This document shows positions 1 to 9,245 of a stretch of DNA of 35,367 nt, piece by piece. The DNA comes from a virus. The DNA lies in the IMG/VR virus record IMGVR_UViG_3300017917_001251, positions 1-35,367 of that record; one strand, 5' to 3'. The notes under the pieces were generated by a model. The model was not told the origin of the DNA, did not search any database, and worked only from the letters and a program-made list of their open reading frames with translations. The position numbers and the translations under genes were made by a program. Within the stretch, counting starts at the first letter, position 1; each line of letters begins with the position of its first letter.

Positions 1-969
1 AACCTCCGTACACTTGAGATCGCTTTTGATCGTACTTGTCAGTTTGCTTGCAGTTATTGCAATCCAGCTTTTAGCAGTAGCTGGGTACGCGATATTCGCA
101 GAAATGGACCGTATACCCAATTGGTATCCGATGGCCGCAACCACTTTACTCATACCCATGATAGCGCACAACTATATGATTATGGAGAGAACAATCCGTA
201 CGTTGATGCATTTTTTAAGTGGTGGGAGTCGGATCTACATAGAACACTACAAGAACTCAGAATCACAGGTGGAGAGCCCCTTATGTCCGCCCACACATGG
301 AAGCTCATTGACTGGTTTAAGACGAATAAGGGTAAGAGTAATACTCGCTTGGCGATTAATAGTAACCTCGGGACTGAGGTCGACATCGACCGTTTGCTTT
401 CCTCGATTGATGGACTTGAAATAGACTTATACACTTCAAACGAAGCCCTGGGACTGCAAGCAGAATACATCCGCGACGGGCTGGTGTGGGATGACTGGGC
501 CAACAATGTAGAACGCTTGTTGGATTCGGGGCAGTTCCGTGGCATACACGTTATGTGTACTATAAATGCCTTGTGCTTGACCACGTTGGATCAGTTATTA
601 GAAACAATGCTACAGTGGAAAACTGAATACGGGCGTGATGCCTTGAGCTTTACACTGAACATCCTGCGTTTCCCCAGCTTCCAAAGCCCCTTGGTGTTGC
701 CAGACACGCTGCGTACTCAATATCGAGATCAATTGCAGGCATGGTTAGATGCCAACAGGGATTCGGAATTCTTGCACGAGCATGAAATAAATCATTTGCA
801 ACGCTTGATTGATTATTTGGACATTGTAAAGACCCCGCATTCGGACGCATTTGATATGCCTAAATTACACAATGATTTCAAACAGTTCTATACACAGTAT
901 GATGCTCGTAGATCAAAAGACTTTGGCTCAGCATTTCCCCAATTAAAAGAATGGTATAATAGTTTATGA
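1..969 (+). CDS. radical SAM enzyme, 5' end cut by window edge
   Basis: The frame is open from base 1, so the true start lies outside the window. The first in-frame ATG (121) would remove the iron-sulfur motif and is not the start. The radical SAM motif CQFACSYC (CxxxCxxC) is at bases 37-60 and binds the 4Fe-4S cluster that cleaves S-adenosylmethionine. The SAM-contact motif GGEPL follows about 70 residues later, near base 272. No SPASM-like cysteines are visible after the core; any N-terminal domain is off the window. The stop overlaps the next start (ATGA, 966-969), so this is the visible first member of a four-gene radical SAM operon. Family membership is firm; substrate is unknown. Confidence 0.9.
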   Translation, partial: NLRTLEIAFDRTCQFACSYCNPAFSSSWVRDIRRNGPYTQLVSDGRNHFTHTHDSAQLYDYGENNPYVDAFFKWWESDLHRTLQELRITGGEPLMSAHTWKLIDWFKTNKGKSNTRLAINSNLGTEVDIDRLLSSIDGLEIDLYTSNEALGLQAEYIRDGLVWDDWANNVERLLDSGQFRGIHVMCTINALCLTTLDQLLETMLQWKTEYGRDALSFTLNILRFPSFQSPLVLPDTLRTQYRDQLQAWLDANRDSEFLHEHEINHLQRLIDYLDIVKTPHSDAFDMPKLHNDFKQFYTQYDARRSKDFGSAFPQLKEWYNSL

Positions 970-2630
970 AAATAGTCGGCACTATAGATCTTGCACAGTT
1001 CCCTGACCACGATTACGATGCTGGTAAAAAGTGGCTACGGAATCAATTAAAGAGCCTGCGAAAAAATTCTTTTGAATCTGATGAAAGAATAGTTGTTGCT
1101 CAGCAATGGGATTACTATGTAAAAGATCATGAAGAAACAGGCTTGATATTAAAAAATCTGCAGATCATGCTCAACGAAGAAGATATCACCAATTGCTTTG
1201 TGCAGTTACAGACCACTAACCCTGACATTGCACAAGAAGTACATGAGCTACAGCAAATTAACACAGATTCAAATCAAATAGAATTTCAAATAATTCCTGG
1301 ACCCTACCGTCGTGAGTTACTTGATCGTCATCCTTACAGCCGGGAAGAAGAATATCAGTACGGATCTGCCAATCCCATCAAGGTAAAACTTGCAAATTTG
1401 AGTCTCAAGAAACAATTTTTACTGAGTCAAAGCAAGACCTTCTGCATGTATCCCTGGGTGCATTTGCATGCTTGGCCCAACGGTCAAGCATATCCTTGCT
1501 GTCATGCTGAAGCAAGGCCCAGCTACGGTTCCACTAGAACACAATCTTTAAAAGAGATTTGGAACGGTCAGCCCATGAAAAAACTGCGTCAAGACATGCT
1601 GAATGAAACAGCCAACGCATCATGCCAACGCTGTTATGAACAAGAAAAGTCAGGATTCTTTTCAGGTAGACAAAGCAGTAACAAACACCACGGACACAAC
1701 ATTGATAGAATTGATCAAACCCAAGCTGACGGCCATTTGGATCAATTTGAAATGACCTACTGGGATATTCGTTTCAGTAATCTCTGCAACTTAAAATGCC
1801 GTAGTTGTGGACATATCTTTAGCAGCCAGTGGTATCAAGATCAAGCAAAACTAGCAGGCCCAGAATGGAAAGCTCGCAACACTGTGTTAAACTATGCAGG
1901 GCGCACTGAAACTGACATGTGGGAACAACTACTGCCACATTTAGACTACGTAGAACAGATCTACTTTGCCGGGGGCGAACCCTTGTTGATGGAAGAGCAC
2001 TACAACATCTTGAATGAGCTGGTCAAACGCGGCCGCTTTGATGTGCGGTTGATCTACAACACCAACTTCACTCATACTGATTTAAAGGGCAATAGTGTGT
2101 TTGACTACTGGAAACAGTTCAAGTCAGTGGCAGTGGGTGCCAGTTTAGATGCGTCAGGCGCACGTGGTGAATACATACGCAAAGGCACAGACTGGAGTGT
2201 GGTTGAACAAAATCGCAGAGACATGTTGAGTGTGTGCCCTGAAGTAGACTTTTATATCTCGCCCACACTGAGCATAATGAATGCCTGGCACCTGCCCGAC
2301 TTTCACCGTGACTGGGTATCAAAAGGGCTGTTGAAGGCCCAAGACTTGAACGTAAACATCCTGCAGGATCCTGCGCATTTTAGAATAGATATTGCCCCTG
2401 CTGAATACAAAAAGAAATTGGAACAAAAGTACCAAGAACATCTGGCTTGGTTGCAGGGCAAAGACCCATTGAATCGGGCCACACAAGGCTTTGAATCAGC
2501 CATGGTATTCATGAACGCCACGGACAACACACAACTAATAGATACTTTCTGGCGCAAAACTCATGAGCTGGACAGCATACGAAATGAAAAAATATTGGAT
2601 ATAATTCCAGAATTGGCAGCATTAAAATGA
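966..2630 (+). CDS. radical SAM protein with N-terminal SPASM-like cysteine domain
   Basis: A 554-aa protein. Residues 1-150 match nothing I recognise. A SPASM/twitch-like module follows (CMYPW at C160, paired C178-C179, W199, then CQRC at C220/C223), which would hold an auxiliary iron-sulfur cluster. The radical SAM core comes after it: CNLKCRSC (C274, C278, C281) and GGEP at 336-339. In most SPASM proteins the accessory domain follows the core; here it precedes it. It overlaps both neighbours by ATGA, implying translational coupling with the two flanking radical SAM genes. The auxiliary-cluster layout suggests a peptide or protein or other large substrate, but this is not shown by the sequence. 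Confidence 0.9.
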   Translation: MKIVGTIDLAQFPDHDYDAGKKWLRNQLKSLRKNSFESDERIVVAQQWDYYVKDHEETGLILKNLQIMLNEEDITNCFVQLQTTNPDIAQEVHELQQINTDSNQIEFQIIPGPYRRELLDRHPYSREEEYQYGSANPIKVKLANLSLKKQFLLSQSKTFCMYPWVHLHAWPNGQAYPCCHAEARPSYGSTRTQSLKEIWNGQPMKKLRQDMLNETANASCQRCYEQEKSGFFSGRQSSNKHHGHNIDRIDQTQADGHLDQFEMTYWDIRFSNLCNLKCRSCGHIFSSQWYQDQAKLAGPEWKARNTVLNYAGRTETDMWEQLLPHLDYVEQIYFAGGEPLLMEEHYNILNELVKRGRFDVRLIYNTNFTHTDLKGNSVFDYWKQFKSVAVGASLDASGARGEYIRKGTDWSVVEQNRRDMLSVCPEVDFYISPTLSIMNAWHLPDFHRDWVSKGLLKAQDLNVNILQDPAHFRIDIAPAEYKKKLEQKYQEHLAWLQGKDPLNRATQGFESAMVFMNATDNTQLIDTFWRKTHELDSIRNEKILDIIPELAALK

Positions 2631-3844
2631 ATATACCACACGATCGATTTTGCGTACTGCCCTGGGTCAGCTTGGAAGCCAGCCCCATTGGTACTGTGCG
2701 CCCTTGCTGTCTGGCCGATGATGAACTACTAGACGATTCAGGCAACAAGTTCTCATTGCTCACAGCAGACTTTGCCAGCATACAGAACTCACAGGCAATG
2801 ACACGCTTGCGTGAAGAGTTTTTAGCGGGCAAAAAGCCCCAGACCTGCAGAAAGTGCTGGAATGAAGAACGCAGCGGCCGCACAAGCAAGCGTATGCACA
2901 CCTTGGACAGAATGAAGCACATGGGCATCTCAGGAGAATGGACCACTGCGGCCAAACCGCTAATGTTCTTGGATCTCAAGCTGGGCAACATCTGCAACTT
3001 GAAATGCAGAATCTGTGGCTCATGGTCAAGCTCACAGTTTGCCACAGAAGAACTAAATGACATGCACCCAGACTCGGATAAGAAAAAGACATTTCCTTAT
3101 CAAATGCTACGTGCTGGCGCTTGGCCCAGAGAAAATCAAAAGTTCTGGGCAGAAATAGATTCAGTATTAAATGACATACGCTATATTGAATTCACCGGCG
3201 GCGAGCCATTTATGATAAAAGAACACTTTGCTATGTTACAGGGCATAGTGGATCGTGGTATTGCGCATCAAGTTGAAATACACTACAATACAAATGGCAC
3301 ACAGTTTCCCGAAGAAGCCGCAGAAATTTGGCGCCATTTTAAAACAGTGGAAATTGCGTTCTCTATAGATGATCTAAGAGCAAGATTTGAATATCAACGC
3401 ACCAATGCTGTGTGGACTGAAGTGGTATTCAATATTGATCGCTTTCGCTTGCTACGTGAAGACTATCCCAATATCCGCTTGCAATGCTGTAGCACAGTGA
3501 ATGTATTCAACGTGCATTATATTGATGAACTGGCGCACTGGATCGCTGAGCAGAACTTTGACTTTGTGTACTGGAACATGATGCATGATGCATGGTACTT
3601 TTCAATTGCCACGCTGCCCGCAGCAGCCAAGCAGCAGATCACTGCTCATTTACAGTCAGCAGATGTTCCCGCTCAATATCGCGAGGAATTTGATAGAATC
3701 ATTGATTTTATGAACAACGGTGCGTCAACAGATGGCATGATGTTGCGAATGAAAATACGGGACTTGGATCGCAAGCGCCAACAAAACATGCGAGATGTTG
3801 CACCAGAATTTGCAGCAATTATTGATTATGACTACCAAGCCTGA
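2627..3844 (+). CDS. radical SAM protein, SPASM-like module before the core
   Basis: A 405-aa paralogue of the flanking genes without the long N-terminal extension. The SPASM-like cysteines come first (C9 in CVLPW, C27-C28, then CRKC at C74/C77). The radical SAM motif CNLKCRIC (C123, C127, C130) and GGEPF (191-195) follow. The start overlaps the preceding stop by ATGA (2627-2630). The C-terminal 150 residues diverge from the paralogues and probably carry substrate specificity. Cofactor chemistry is firm from the motifs; substrate is unknown. Confidence 0.9.
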   Translation: MNIPHDRFCVLPWVSLEASPIGTVRPCCLADDELLDDSGNKFSLLTADFASIQNSQAMTRLREEFLAGKKPQTCRKCWNEERSGRTSKRMHTLDRMKHMGISGEWTTAAKPLMFLDLKLGNICNLKCRICGSWSSSQFATEELNDMHPDSDKKKTFPYQMLRAGAWPRENQKFWAEIDSVLNDIRYIEFTGGEPFMIKEHFAMLQGIVDRGIAHQVEIHYNTNGTQFPEEAAEIWRHFKTVEIAFSIDDLRARFEYQRTNAVWTEVVFNIDRFRLLREDYPNIRLQCCSTVNVFNVHYIDELAHWIAEQNFDFVYWNMMHDAWYFSIATLPAAAKQQITAHLQSADVPAQYREEFDRIIDFMNNGASTDGMMLRMKIRDLDRKRQQNMRDVAPEFAAIIDYDYQA

Positions 3845-5123
3845 CACAATGTGTTTGGCACCCTGGGTGCATACATATCTAAGCCCGCAGACAGAACGGC
3901 GCATGTGTTGTGCGTCACGGGAACCTGCACAGAACTTTGAACAGTATATAGATACCAAGAGTGGCACAGGCAAGTACATTCCCGTAACACTAGAACAGCA
4001 TTGGAATAGCGAGCACATGCAGAGTGTGCGCCGTAGAATGATGGCAGGAGAAACGCTGCCCGAATGTGAAGTATGCAATGATAAACTCCTTAACACAAGC
4101 GTCTATAGAGACTATTTCACGCACTTATTCTCCCATAAGTTATCTGAAATATTTGCTTCGACAACGCCGGAAGGGCGAACTACTATGGAACCAGTATCGT
4201 GGGACTATAGGTTTAGTAACTTATGTAATTTTAAATGTAGAATGTGTGGGGACATGCTCTCATCCTCTTGGGAAACAGAAGAGAAGTCTCACGCTATGGT
4301 TGATTGGTCGAATAGCAAGAACAATTGGATGGTACCCTCAGTCCGTAGTGCTATTTCGGCGTTTCAGGATAGTCAAATTGAGGCCGAATTTAGTGCTGCT
4401 GTCGAATCTCACAGAGTAGAAGAGATCTACTGGGTAGGTGGGGAACCGCTGATGTATGAACAGCATTGGCGCTACATGAAGCGAATTGTGGAGTTAGGCG
4501 ATGGACCCAAATTATACGCTAGATACAATACTAATCTGTCTAGAATTAGCCATAGGGGCGTGGATCTTTTTAGGGATATCCTCAGTAATATTAGAGATTG
4601 GCAAATATGTGCTAGCCTGGATGGCACTGAGCGAATCGGTGAATATATTCGTACAGGATTGGATTATGAACAGTGGTGTAGTAATTTTGAATCAGGATTA
4701 CGCTACGCAACAAACCCCAGACAAATGCGTATTGATTTTACCCTCACGCTGCCCGGAATGTTCGAGATTGGTGCAATGGAAAGATTATCACAGAAGTATG
4801 GGGTACAACTGTTAGCCAAAGTAATCTTTAGTTTCAGCCCGGATATTATAATGAGCCCACTGGCGTTACCGCGTGACTTGTTGGAGCCCTGGTTAGATGA
4901 ATTGATTGCAGAATGCACAACAAACCCCATGCGGGAGTTGTTGACACAATTAAAAACACGTCCAACGTTTGAGGAGCAATGGCCTGATCAATATCAAGCC
5001 GGGCTGTCAAAAGGCCGGGCTCGTGTGTTAAAATTAGAACAAATAAGAACACAGTCTGTAACAATGACTGACATCTTGGGCGCACGCCCAGAAGTATTGA
5101 AATGGTGGATGAAAATTGCTTGA
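3828..5123 (+). CDS. radical SAM protein, fourth in tandem
   Basis: The upstream in-frame ATG at 3795 is rejected. Starting at 3828 gives an N-terminus collinear with the preceding paralogue (Cys at residue 9 followed by LAPW; paired Cys at 27-28) and a 17-bp overlap with its stop. The 431-aa protein has SPASM-like C9, C27-C28 and CEVC (C80/C83). The radical SAM motif CNFKCRMC (C133, C137, C140) and GGEPL (204-208) follow. Its gene overlaps the next by 8 bp. It shares the unusual accessory-first domain order. Confidence 0.88.
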   Translation: MTTKPDTMCLAPWVHTYLSPQTERRMCCASREPAQNFEQYIDTKSGTGKYIPVTLEQHWNSEHMQSVRRRMMAGETLPECEVCNDKLLNTSVYRDYFTHLFSHKLSEIFASTTPEGRTTMEPVSWDYRFSNLCNFKCRMCGDMLSSSWETEEKSHAMVDWSNSKNNWMVPSVRSAISAFQDSQIEAEFSAAVESHRVEEIYWVGGEPLMYEQHWRYMKRIVELGDGPKLYARYNTNLSRISHRGVDLFRDILSNIRDWQICASLDGTERIGEYIRTGLDYEQWCSNFESGLRYATNPRQMRIDFTLTLPGMFEIGAMERLSQKYGVQLLAKVIFSFSPDIIMSPLALPRDLLEPWLDELIAECTTNPMRELLTQLKTRPTFEEQWPDQYQAGLSKGRARVLKLEQIRTQSVTMTDILGARPEVLKWWMKIA

Positions 5124-6156
5124 TGAAATTGTAATTACATTACGGGACAAAACAGATCACTTGCTGAATGTTTACATAGACGTAGCTGACAACAGTCTCA
5201 GTCGTAAATGGCTGGCTGCACTGAATCATTTGCTGGGCTACCAATATCATTTGGAAAAGAATTACTGCTGGCTGGGCTGGGCCGAAGGCGATCGTTCAGC
5301 CGAATACATTTGTCAGCAGATCAATCACAGCATTGCAGCCATCAATGACTCAGGGCTAGACTACAAAATACAGTGCGATCCCTACACAGTTCAAAACACC
5401 ATCACAGCTGACCTAGGCATTGATCATGACAGAATGAATCACTTGCATCGCTACTTCGAAGATCTGCAGGGCTGGTCAGGAGGCATCAGCAACCACTACA
5501 ATTCAGCAGATCCTGCTACACGCTGGCACATACGCCAGTTAAACTTGTTGTGTCATGAACTAGAAAGTCTTGTGTTGAGCATGCGCAAGCTGGCAAAAGC
5601 ACCAGAATGGCGCAGGCCAAGCCAGCTGATGTGTTGGCTAAATGCTCCACGTTTTGAATTAGAGGAATCGGATTATGATCTCTTTGGTATCGATACTATT
5701 AATCGTAGTTTGGGTGGTGTGTATGTGGGAGTCAACAAAGCAGTGGGCAAACACCATTGGGAAGTGTTCAATGACGAAGGAAGAGATAGCAGAATTGGCG
5801 AGCTTGTTACTAGCTCCCTTCGTTCGCAGACTGAGGCCGCTGGCGACTTTGATATCGAATGGGCCCGCGACCCTGGTGCATTTCCGTGGCAGATCAAACA
5901 ACTGGCTGAATTCCGTACCTGGCTTCGGGCAAACGGATTTGACCCTGAGGACAAAGCACTCACAATTGGGCACCCGCAAGTGGGTCAAGTCAATCTTGCT
6001 AAAAGTTTTGGTACCACAGACTATCAAGACATATGGCGCCAATTGGCCCAACACCAGGACGTATATAAAATAAGTACTAGCAGTGCTGACGCTACATATG
6101 AGTACCGCTGGAGTGACGCAGATTATGCTGCCCGGCAAATAAAGGAATTATCATGA
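5116..6156 (+). CDS. unknown protein in the radical SAM operon
   Basis: 346 aa, starting at TTG (5116) and overlapping the preceding stop by 8 bp. No in-frame ATG lies near the 5' end, so the TTG start is the best choice and suggests coupled translation. It is rich in Trp, His and acidic residues and lacks a signal peptide or membrane segment. I see no catalytic motif I can name. Its place between radical SAM enzymes and the carbamoyltransferase suggests a partner or a substrate-binding protein for that pathway. This is inference from context only. Confidence 0.75.
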   Translation: MLDEIVITLRDKTDHLLNVYIDVADNSLSRKWLAALNHLLGYQYHLEKNYCWLGWAEGDRSAEYICQQINHSIAAINDSGLDYKIQCDPYTVQNTITADLGIDHDRMNHLHRYFEDLQGWSGGISNHYNSADPATRWHIRQLNLLCHELESLVLSMRKLAKAPEWRRPSQLMCWLNAPRFELEESDYDLFGIDTINRSLGGVYVGVNKAVGKHHWEVFNDEGRDSRIGELVTSSLRSQTEAAGDFDIEWARDPGAFPWQIKQLAEFRTWLRANGFDPEDKALTIGHPQVGQVNLAKSFGTTDYQDIWRQLAQHQDVYKISTSSADATYEYRWSDADYAARQIKELS

Positions 6157-6254
6157 ACTGGATCAAACAAATTTGGGCAAGAATTACCCTGGAATATCGC
6201 TATCGTAAAAAGCTAAAAGAACTACGCAAACGAGACCCATTTATCTACAAATGA
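6153..6254 (+). CDS. 33-aa basic peptide
   Basis: Begins MNWIKQIWAR and ends RDPFIYK, with a Lys/Arg-rich amphipathic middle. It overlaps the upstream stop (ATGA, 6153-6156) and the downstream start (ATGA, 6251-6254), so it fills the exact space between two genes. AAAGGA sits about 7 bases before the ATG. Perfect stop-start coupling on both sides is the main support that it is translated. Function is unknown. Confidence 0.7.
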   Translation: MNWIKQIWARITLEYRYRKKLKELRKRDPFIYK

Positions 6255-7735
6255 AACATATTCTAGGATTTTCAGCAGGCTTTCATGATGCTGCTGTGAG
6301 CTTGATCAACAGTGACGGCGACATTGTGTTTGCCGGGCACAGCGAACGCTACAGCAAAATCAAAAATGACGCCAACATACATCCGGATCTTGTGGCCGAG
6401 CTGTATGGCTACACAATCGCTGATGTGGCCTACTATGAACGTCCCTTGATCAAGCAGCTACGTCAATTGTATTCAGGGCAGGGCATAGAGTGGAACAAAC
6501 TCCGAGTGGGGCAAATTGTGCGCGATCAATTACGGCCCAAGTTACTGGGCGATGCGCGGCTGCACAGTTACAATCATCATCGCTGTCATGCTGCGGCAGG
6601 ATTTCAAACATCGCCGTTTGATCGTGCCACTGTTGTGGTAATTGATGCTGTGGGCGAGTTTGAAACTGTTACTATCTGGGGAGCTGAATATGATCGAAAA
6701 GGTAGAGCTGTTTACCATAAACTTTGGCAGCAAAACTATCCGCATTCAATTGGATTATTTTACAGTGCAGTTACTGGCCGCGTTGGCCTACGCCCACTAG
6801 ACGAAGAATACATCTTGATGGGCATGGCTGCTTACGGCAACCGTGATGCAAGAATTCGAATGCAGTTGGACTTGATTGAAAACGAGTGGGAAATTAGATT
6901 TCGAGAAAACTTACACACAGGCCTGGCCACAAAATATCTCAGCGATTGCTCAGACATGGACCTAGCTGCTGGTGCACAGGATCTAGCAGAAGATCTAATA
7001 CTGAATGTAATGACTCGTGCTAAAAAGTTTCACTGGAGCAACAATCTTGTGTACATGGGCGGCGTGGCTTTGAACTGTGCTGCCAATCGTAGAATAGGAG
7101 GTTACTTTGACAATATTTGGATTATGCCAAACCCTGGTGATGCTGGCAGTAGCCTTGGTGCTGCCGCTTTGGCTCATGGGCATAGAATTAACTGGACTAA
7201 TGCTTATCTCGGGCATGATATACCTGGCGATTATCCTGTTAATGACATTTTGGATGAGTTGGTTGTTCGGAAAATTGTGGGAGTGGCTTCCGGAAGAGCC
7301 GAGTTCGGCCCCCGCGCACTGGGAAACCGTTCGCTGCTTGCAGACCCTAGAGGCAGCGAGATCAAGGAGAAAGTAAATGAAATCAAACGTAGACAACAGT
7401 TCAGACCCTTTGCGCCAGTCATTTTGGAGGAACTGGTTGATCAGTACTTTGATATGCCTCGTGGCTTCAATAACAGCAGGTATATGCAAACAGTCGCCCA
7501 TTGTCGGCGCCCTGACTTATTTCCTGCTATCGTTCACGCTGACGGCACTAGTCGCGTACAAACTGTTCCACCGGATGGAAGCGGAATCCGAAAATTACTC
7601 GAAAAATGGTATGTAATGACTGACTGCCCTATGTTGTTAAACACCAGTTTAAACATACGTGGGGAACCCATGGTCAACAACCGATCAGATGCGGATCGCT
7701 TTGAACAGTTGTATGGCGTTCGGGTTTGTAGTTGA
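6251..7735 (+). CDS. carbamoyltransferase, NodU/CmcH (TobZ-like) family
   Basis: 494 aa. The family transfers carbamoyl from carbamoyl phosphate, via carbamoyladenylate, to a hydroxyl on a sugar or natural product. The N-terminal Kae1-like half starts ILGFSAGFHDAAVSL and has the metal-binding HHRCHAAAG at 109-117 and YMGGVALNCAANRR near 268-281. The C-terminal half has FGPRALGNRSLLADPR at 352-367 and LNTSLNIRGEPMV near the end, both family hallmarks. Length is at the short end of the family. The start overlaps the 33-aa gene by ATGA, and the 3' end overlaps the convergent - strand gene by 62 bp. It is the clearest pointer that the cluster makes a carbamoylated small molecule or sugar. Confidence 0.92.
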   Translation: MKHILGFSAGFHDAAVSLINSDGDIVFAGHSERYSKIKNDANIHPDLVAELYGYTIADVAYYERPLIKQLRQLYSGQGIEWNKLRVGQIVRDQLRPKLLGDARLHSYNHHRCHAAAGFQTSPFDRATVVVIDAVGEFETVTIWGAEYDRKGRAVYHKLWQQNYPHSIGLFYSAVTGRVGLRPLDEEYILMGMAAYGNRDARIRMQLDLIENEWEIRFRENLHTGLATKYLSDCSDMDLAAGAQDLAEDLILNVMTRAKKFHWSNNLVYMGGVALNCAANRRIGGYFDNIWIMPNPGDAGSSLGAAALAHGHRINWTNAYLGHDIPGDYPVNDILDELVVRKIVGVASGRAEFGPRALGNRSLLADPRGSEIKEKVNEIKRRQQFRPFAPVILEELVDQYFDMPRGFNNSRYMQTVAHCRRPDLFPAIVHADGTSRVQTVPPDGSGIRKLLEKWYVMTDCPMLLNTSLNIRGEPMVNNRSDADRFEQLYGVRVCS

Positions 7736-8204
7736 GTTGTAACTGAATATTGTGCTCGATCATGGGCACATAGTGATCAGGCATGGCTCGCCCGTTAAAG
7801 CGTTGATAAAAGTCCTGTAAGAATTTTACATCAAACAAGCTGGAGAACCATATTACATGTTTGAATCTAATATCCAGCATGCGATATTGCTTTTCCCAGT
7901 TTTCTACATTAACAACGGAATCAAGGCCAGACAGTCCTTTGGCAGTGGCCAATCTAGATACTGTGCTATAATCACTGGGCGCAAGTTTTATCTTGATACT
8001 GTGTTCTCTATGTTTCAATATAGAAGTTGCGTTTAGTTCAGGATCGTGTGGGTTGACTTTGCCAAGCCCGTGCATTTTGTGATAATACAAATCCTGTGTT
8101 ATTACATACTGTTGGTAGCAATGTTCAATTTGATCCAACAGTATTGCAGCCAAGAAATCGCCCCGAGAACCAGGGCAATAAAATATCAACAGATCCTGAT
8201 GCAT
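7674..8204 (-). CDS. unknown protein with N-terminal GSRGDFL motif
   Basis: 176 aa. The N-terminus LLIFYCPGSRGDFLAAILL is a hydrophobic strand followed by a Gly-Ser loop and a helix, reminiscent of a nucleotide or PAPS-binding loop such as in sulfotransferase-like proteins. The same pattern (IDFHGSTHGHFLEYV) opens the protein encoded at 14508-15320. No other motif supports an assignment. It begins immediately after the amidinotransferase-like stop (TAA then ATG, no gap) and its 3' end lies inside the convergent carbamoyltransferase gene. Confidence 0.7.
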   Translation of the reverse strand: MHQDLLIFYCPGSRGDFLAAILLDQIEHCYQQYVITQDLYYHKMHGLGKVNPHDPELNATSILKHREHSIKIKLAPSDYSTVSRLATAKGLSGLDSVVNVENWEKQYRMLDIRFKHVIWFSSLFDVKFLQDFYQRFNGRAMPDHYVPMIEHNIQLQLNYKPERHTTVQSDPHLIGC

Positions 8205-9245
8205 TTACAAATAAGTTTCTAAACCTCCACGACGGCGGATATCCTGTGTGCAACAAGATATGCCGCCGTCCCAGAAGTAGCTGTGACGCAACTCACTTAT
8301 TATGGGTTCGATCCCATGCTTCCTACAATAATCAAAAACTTCTTTGTTGTATGCGCTAAAGATAACATGCGACTCATCCAACACTAAACAGTTAACATCA
8401 AACACTGTTTCAGCAACAAAGCCGGTCCACTTGGTTAGATAAGTGTTGACAAACTCTGTGAACTCTGGTGTGGGGGTTTGTCCTTGTACATACCAAGCTC
8501 CGGGGCTTTGCTCATACTTGAACTTGCCCACTTCCATTGCTGCCCAGATACTGCTATCCCAGATCTTGCATACGTCCCAACCCGGGAAGTCACGTGCCAG
8601 GTCCAAGTTAACATCGTGCTTTGAACTCAACAACACACCTGGCTTGAGAATAGCAAATACGGCATCGCCGTGTCCGTCGGTCACTGCCTCGTGAACTCGA
8701 TATTCTGGACCTAACACGTTCTCCACAATCCATTTTGTTTGATCAGGGCGCAAAAAGTCTGAGTTATCAAAAAACACATCACGGCCAACACGCACAATGC
8801 AGCTCGCTGATGCACCATTTAAAATACAGTTTGGATCCCAGCCTGTGGGCCCGTGTGGATTAATCACAGTGGCACCTTGTGCTTCGTATTCTCGACACAA
8901 GCCATCAAGCTCTTGCATGGGCAACACACGAAGCAGTTTATCTCCCAAGGTGATTTGCCAATCCCTTGGCGTTAGTGGTGGAAGAGGTGCTCCAGACCCG
9001 TGTATCTGTCCTTGGATGAATCGTTCGCGATCTGGAAGATCTGGACGTCGAACCCTAGACCCAAAAGTCTCAATTGTCTTTTGCAAGTTAGTAAGATCTT
9101 CTTCAGTTTCGTATAATATTTGCTGTAATTGTTCTCGTACCTGTGGATTTTCAATAAAGTCAAAGTAGTCAGGCGTGTAAGCACGACCTACAATAACTTC
9201 TTCCAGTGGTTGCCACGATGTGTATGAATTAACTATATTGCTCAT
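8205..9245 (-). CDS. amidinotransferase-fold protein (arginine:glycine amidinotransferase superfamily)
   Basis: 346 aa. Family members move an amidino group from arginine to an amine through a Cys thiouronium intermediate, for example in creatine or streptomycin-type inosamine pathways. Visible features are an EEVIVGRA start, His in TDGHGD (H192), and the C-terminal GGISCCTQDIRR. The latter aligns with the catalytic GGxHCxTxDxRR block, placing the nucleophile at C331. The His just before that Cys is Ser (S330) here, so activity may be altered. AGGA six bases before the ATG supports this start. It overlaps the upstream gene by 17 bp. An arginine deiminase-like hydrolase is the main alternative. 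Confidence 0.85.
   Translation of the reverse strand: MSNIVNSYTSWQPLEEVIVGRAYTPDYFDFIENPQVREQLQQILYETEEDLTNLQKTIETFGSRVRRPDLPDRERFIQGQIHGSGAPLPPLTPRDWQITLGDKLLRVLPMQELDGLCREYEAQGATVINPHGPTGWDPNCILNGASASCIVRVGRDVFFDNSDFLRPDQTKWIVENVLGPEYRVHEAVTDGHGDAVFAILKPGVLLSSKHDVNLDLARDFPGWDVCKIWDSSIWAAMEVGKFKYEQSPGAWYVQGQTPTPEFTEFVNTYLTKWTGFVAETVFDVNCLVLDESHVIFSAYNKEVFDYCRKHGIEPIISELRHSYFWDGGISCCTQDIRRRGGLETYL

Noticed and set aside
14-424. Open frame with a hydrophobic start on the + strand
   Set aside because: It overlaps, in another frame, the radical SAM gene that carries CxxxCxxC and GGEP; it is a shadow.
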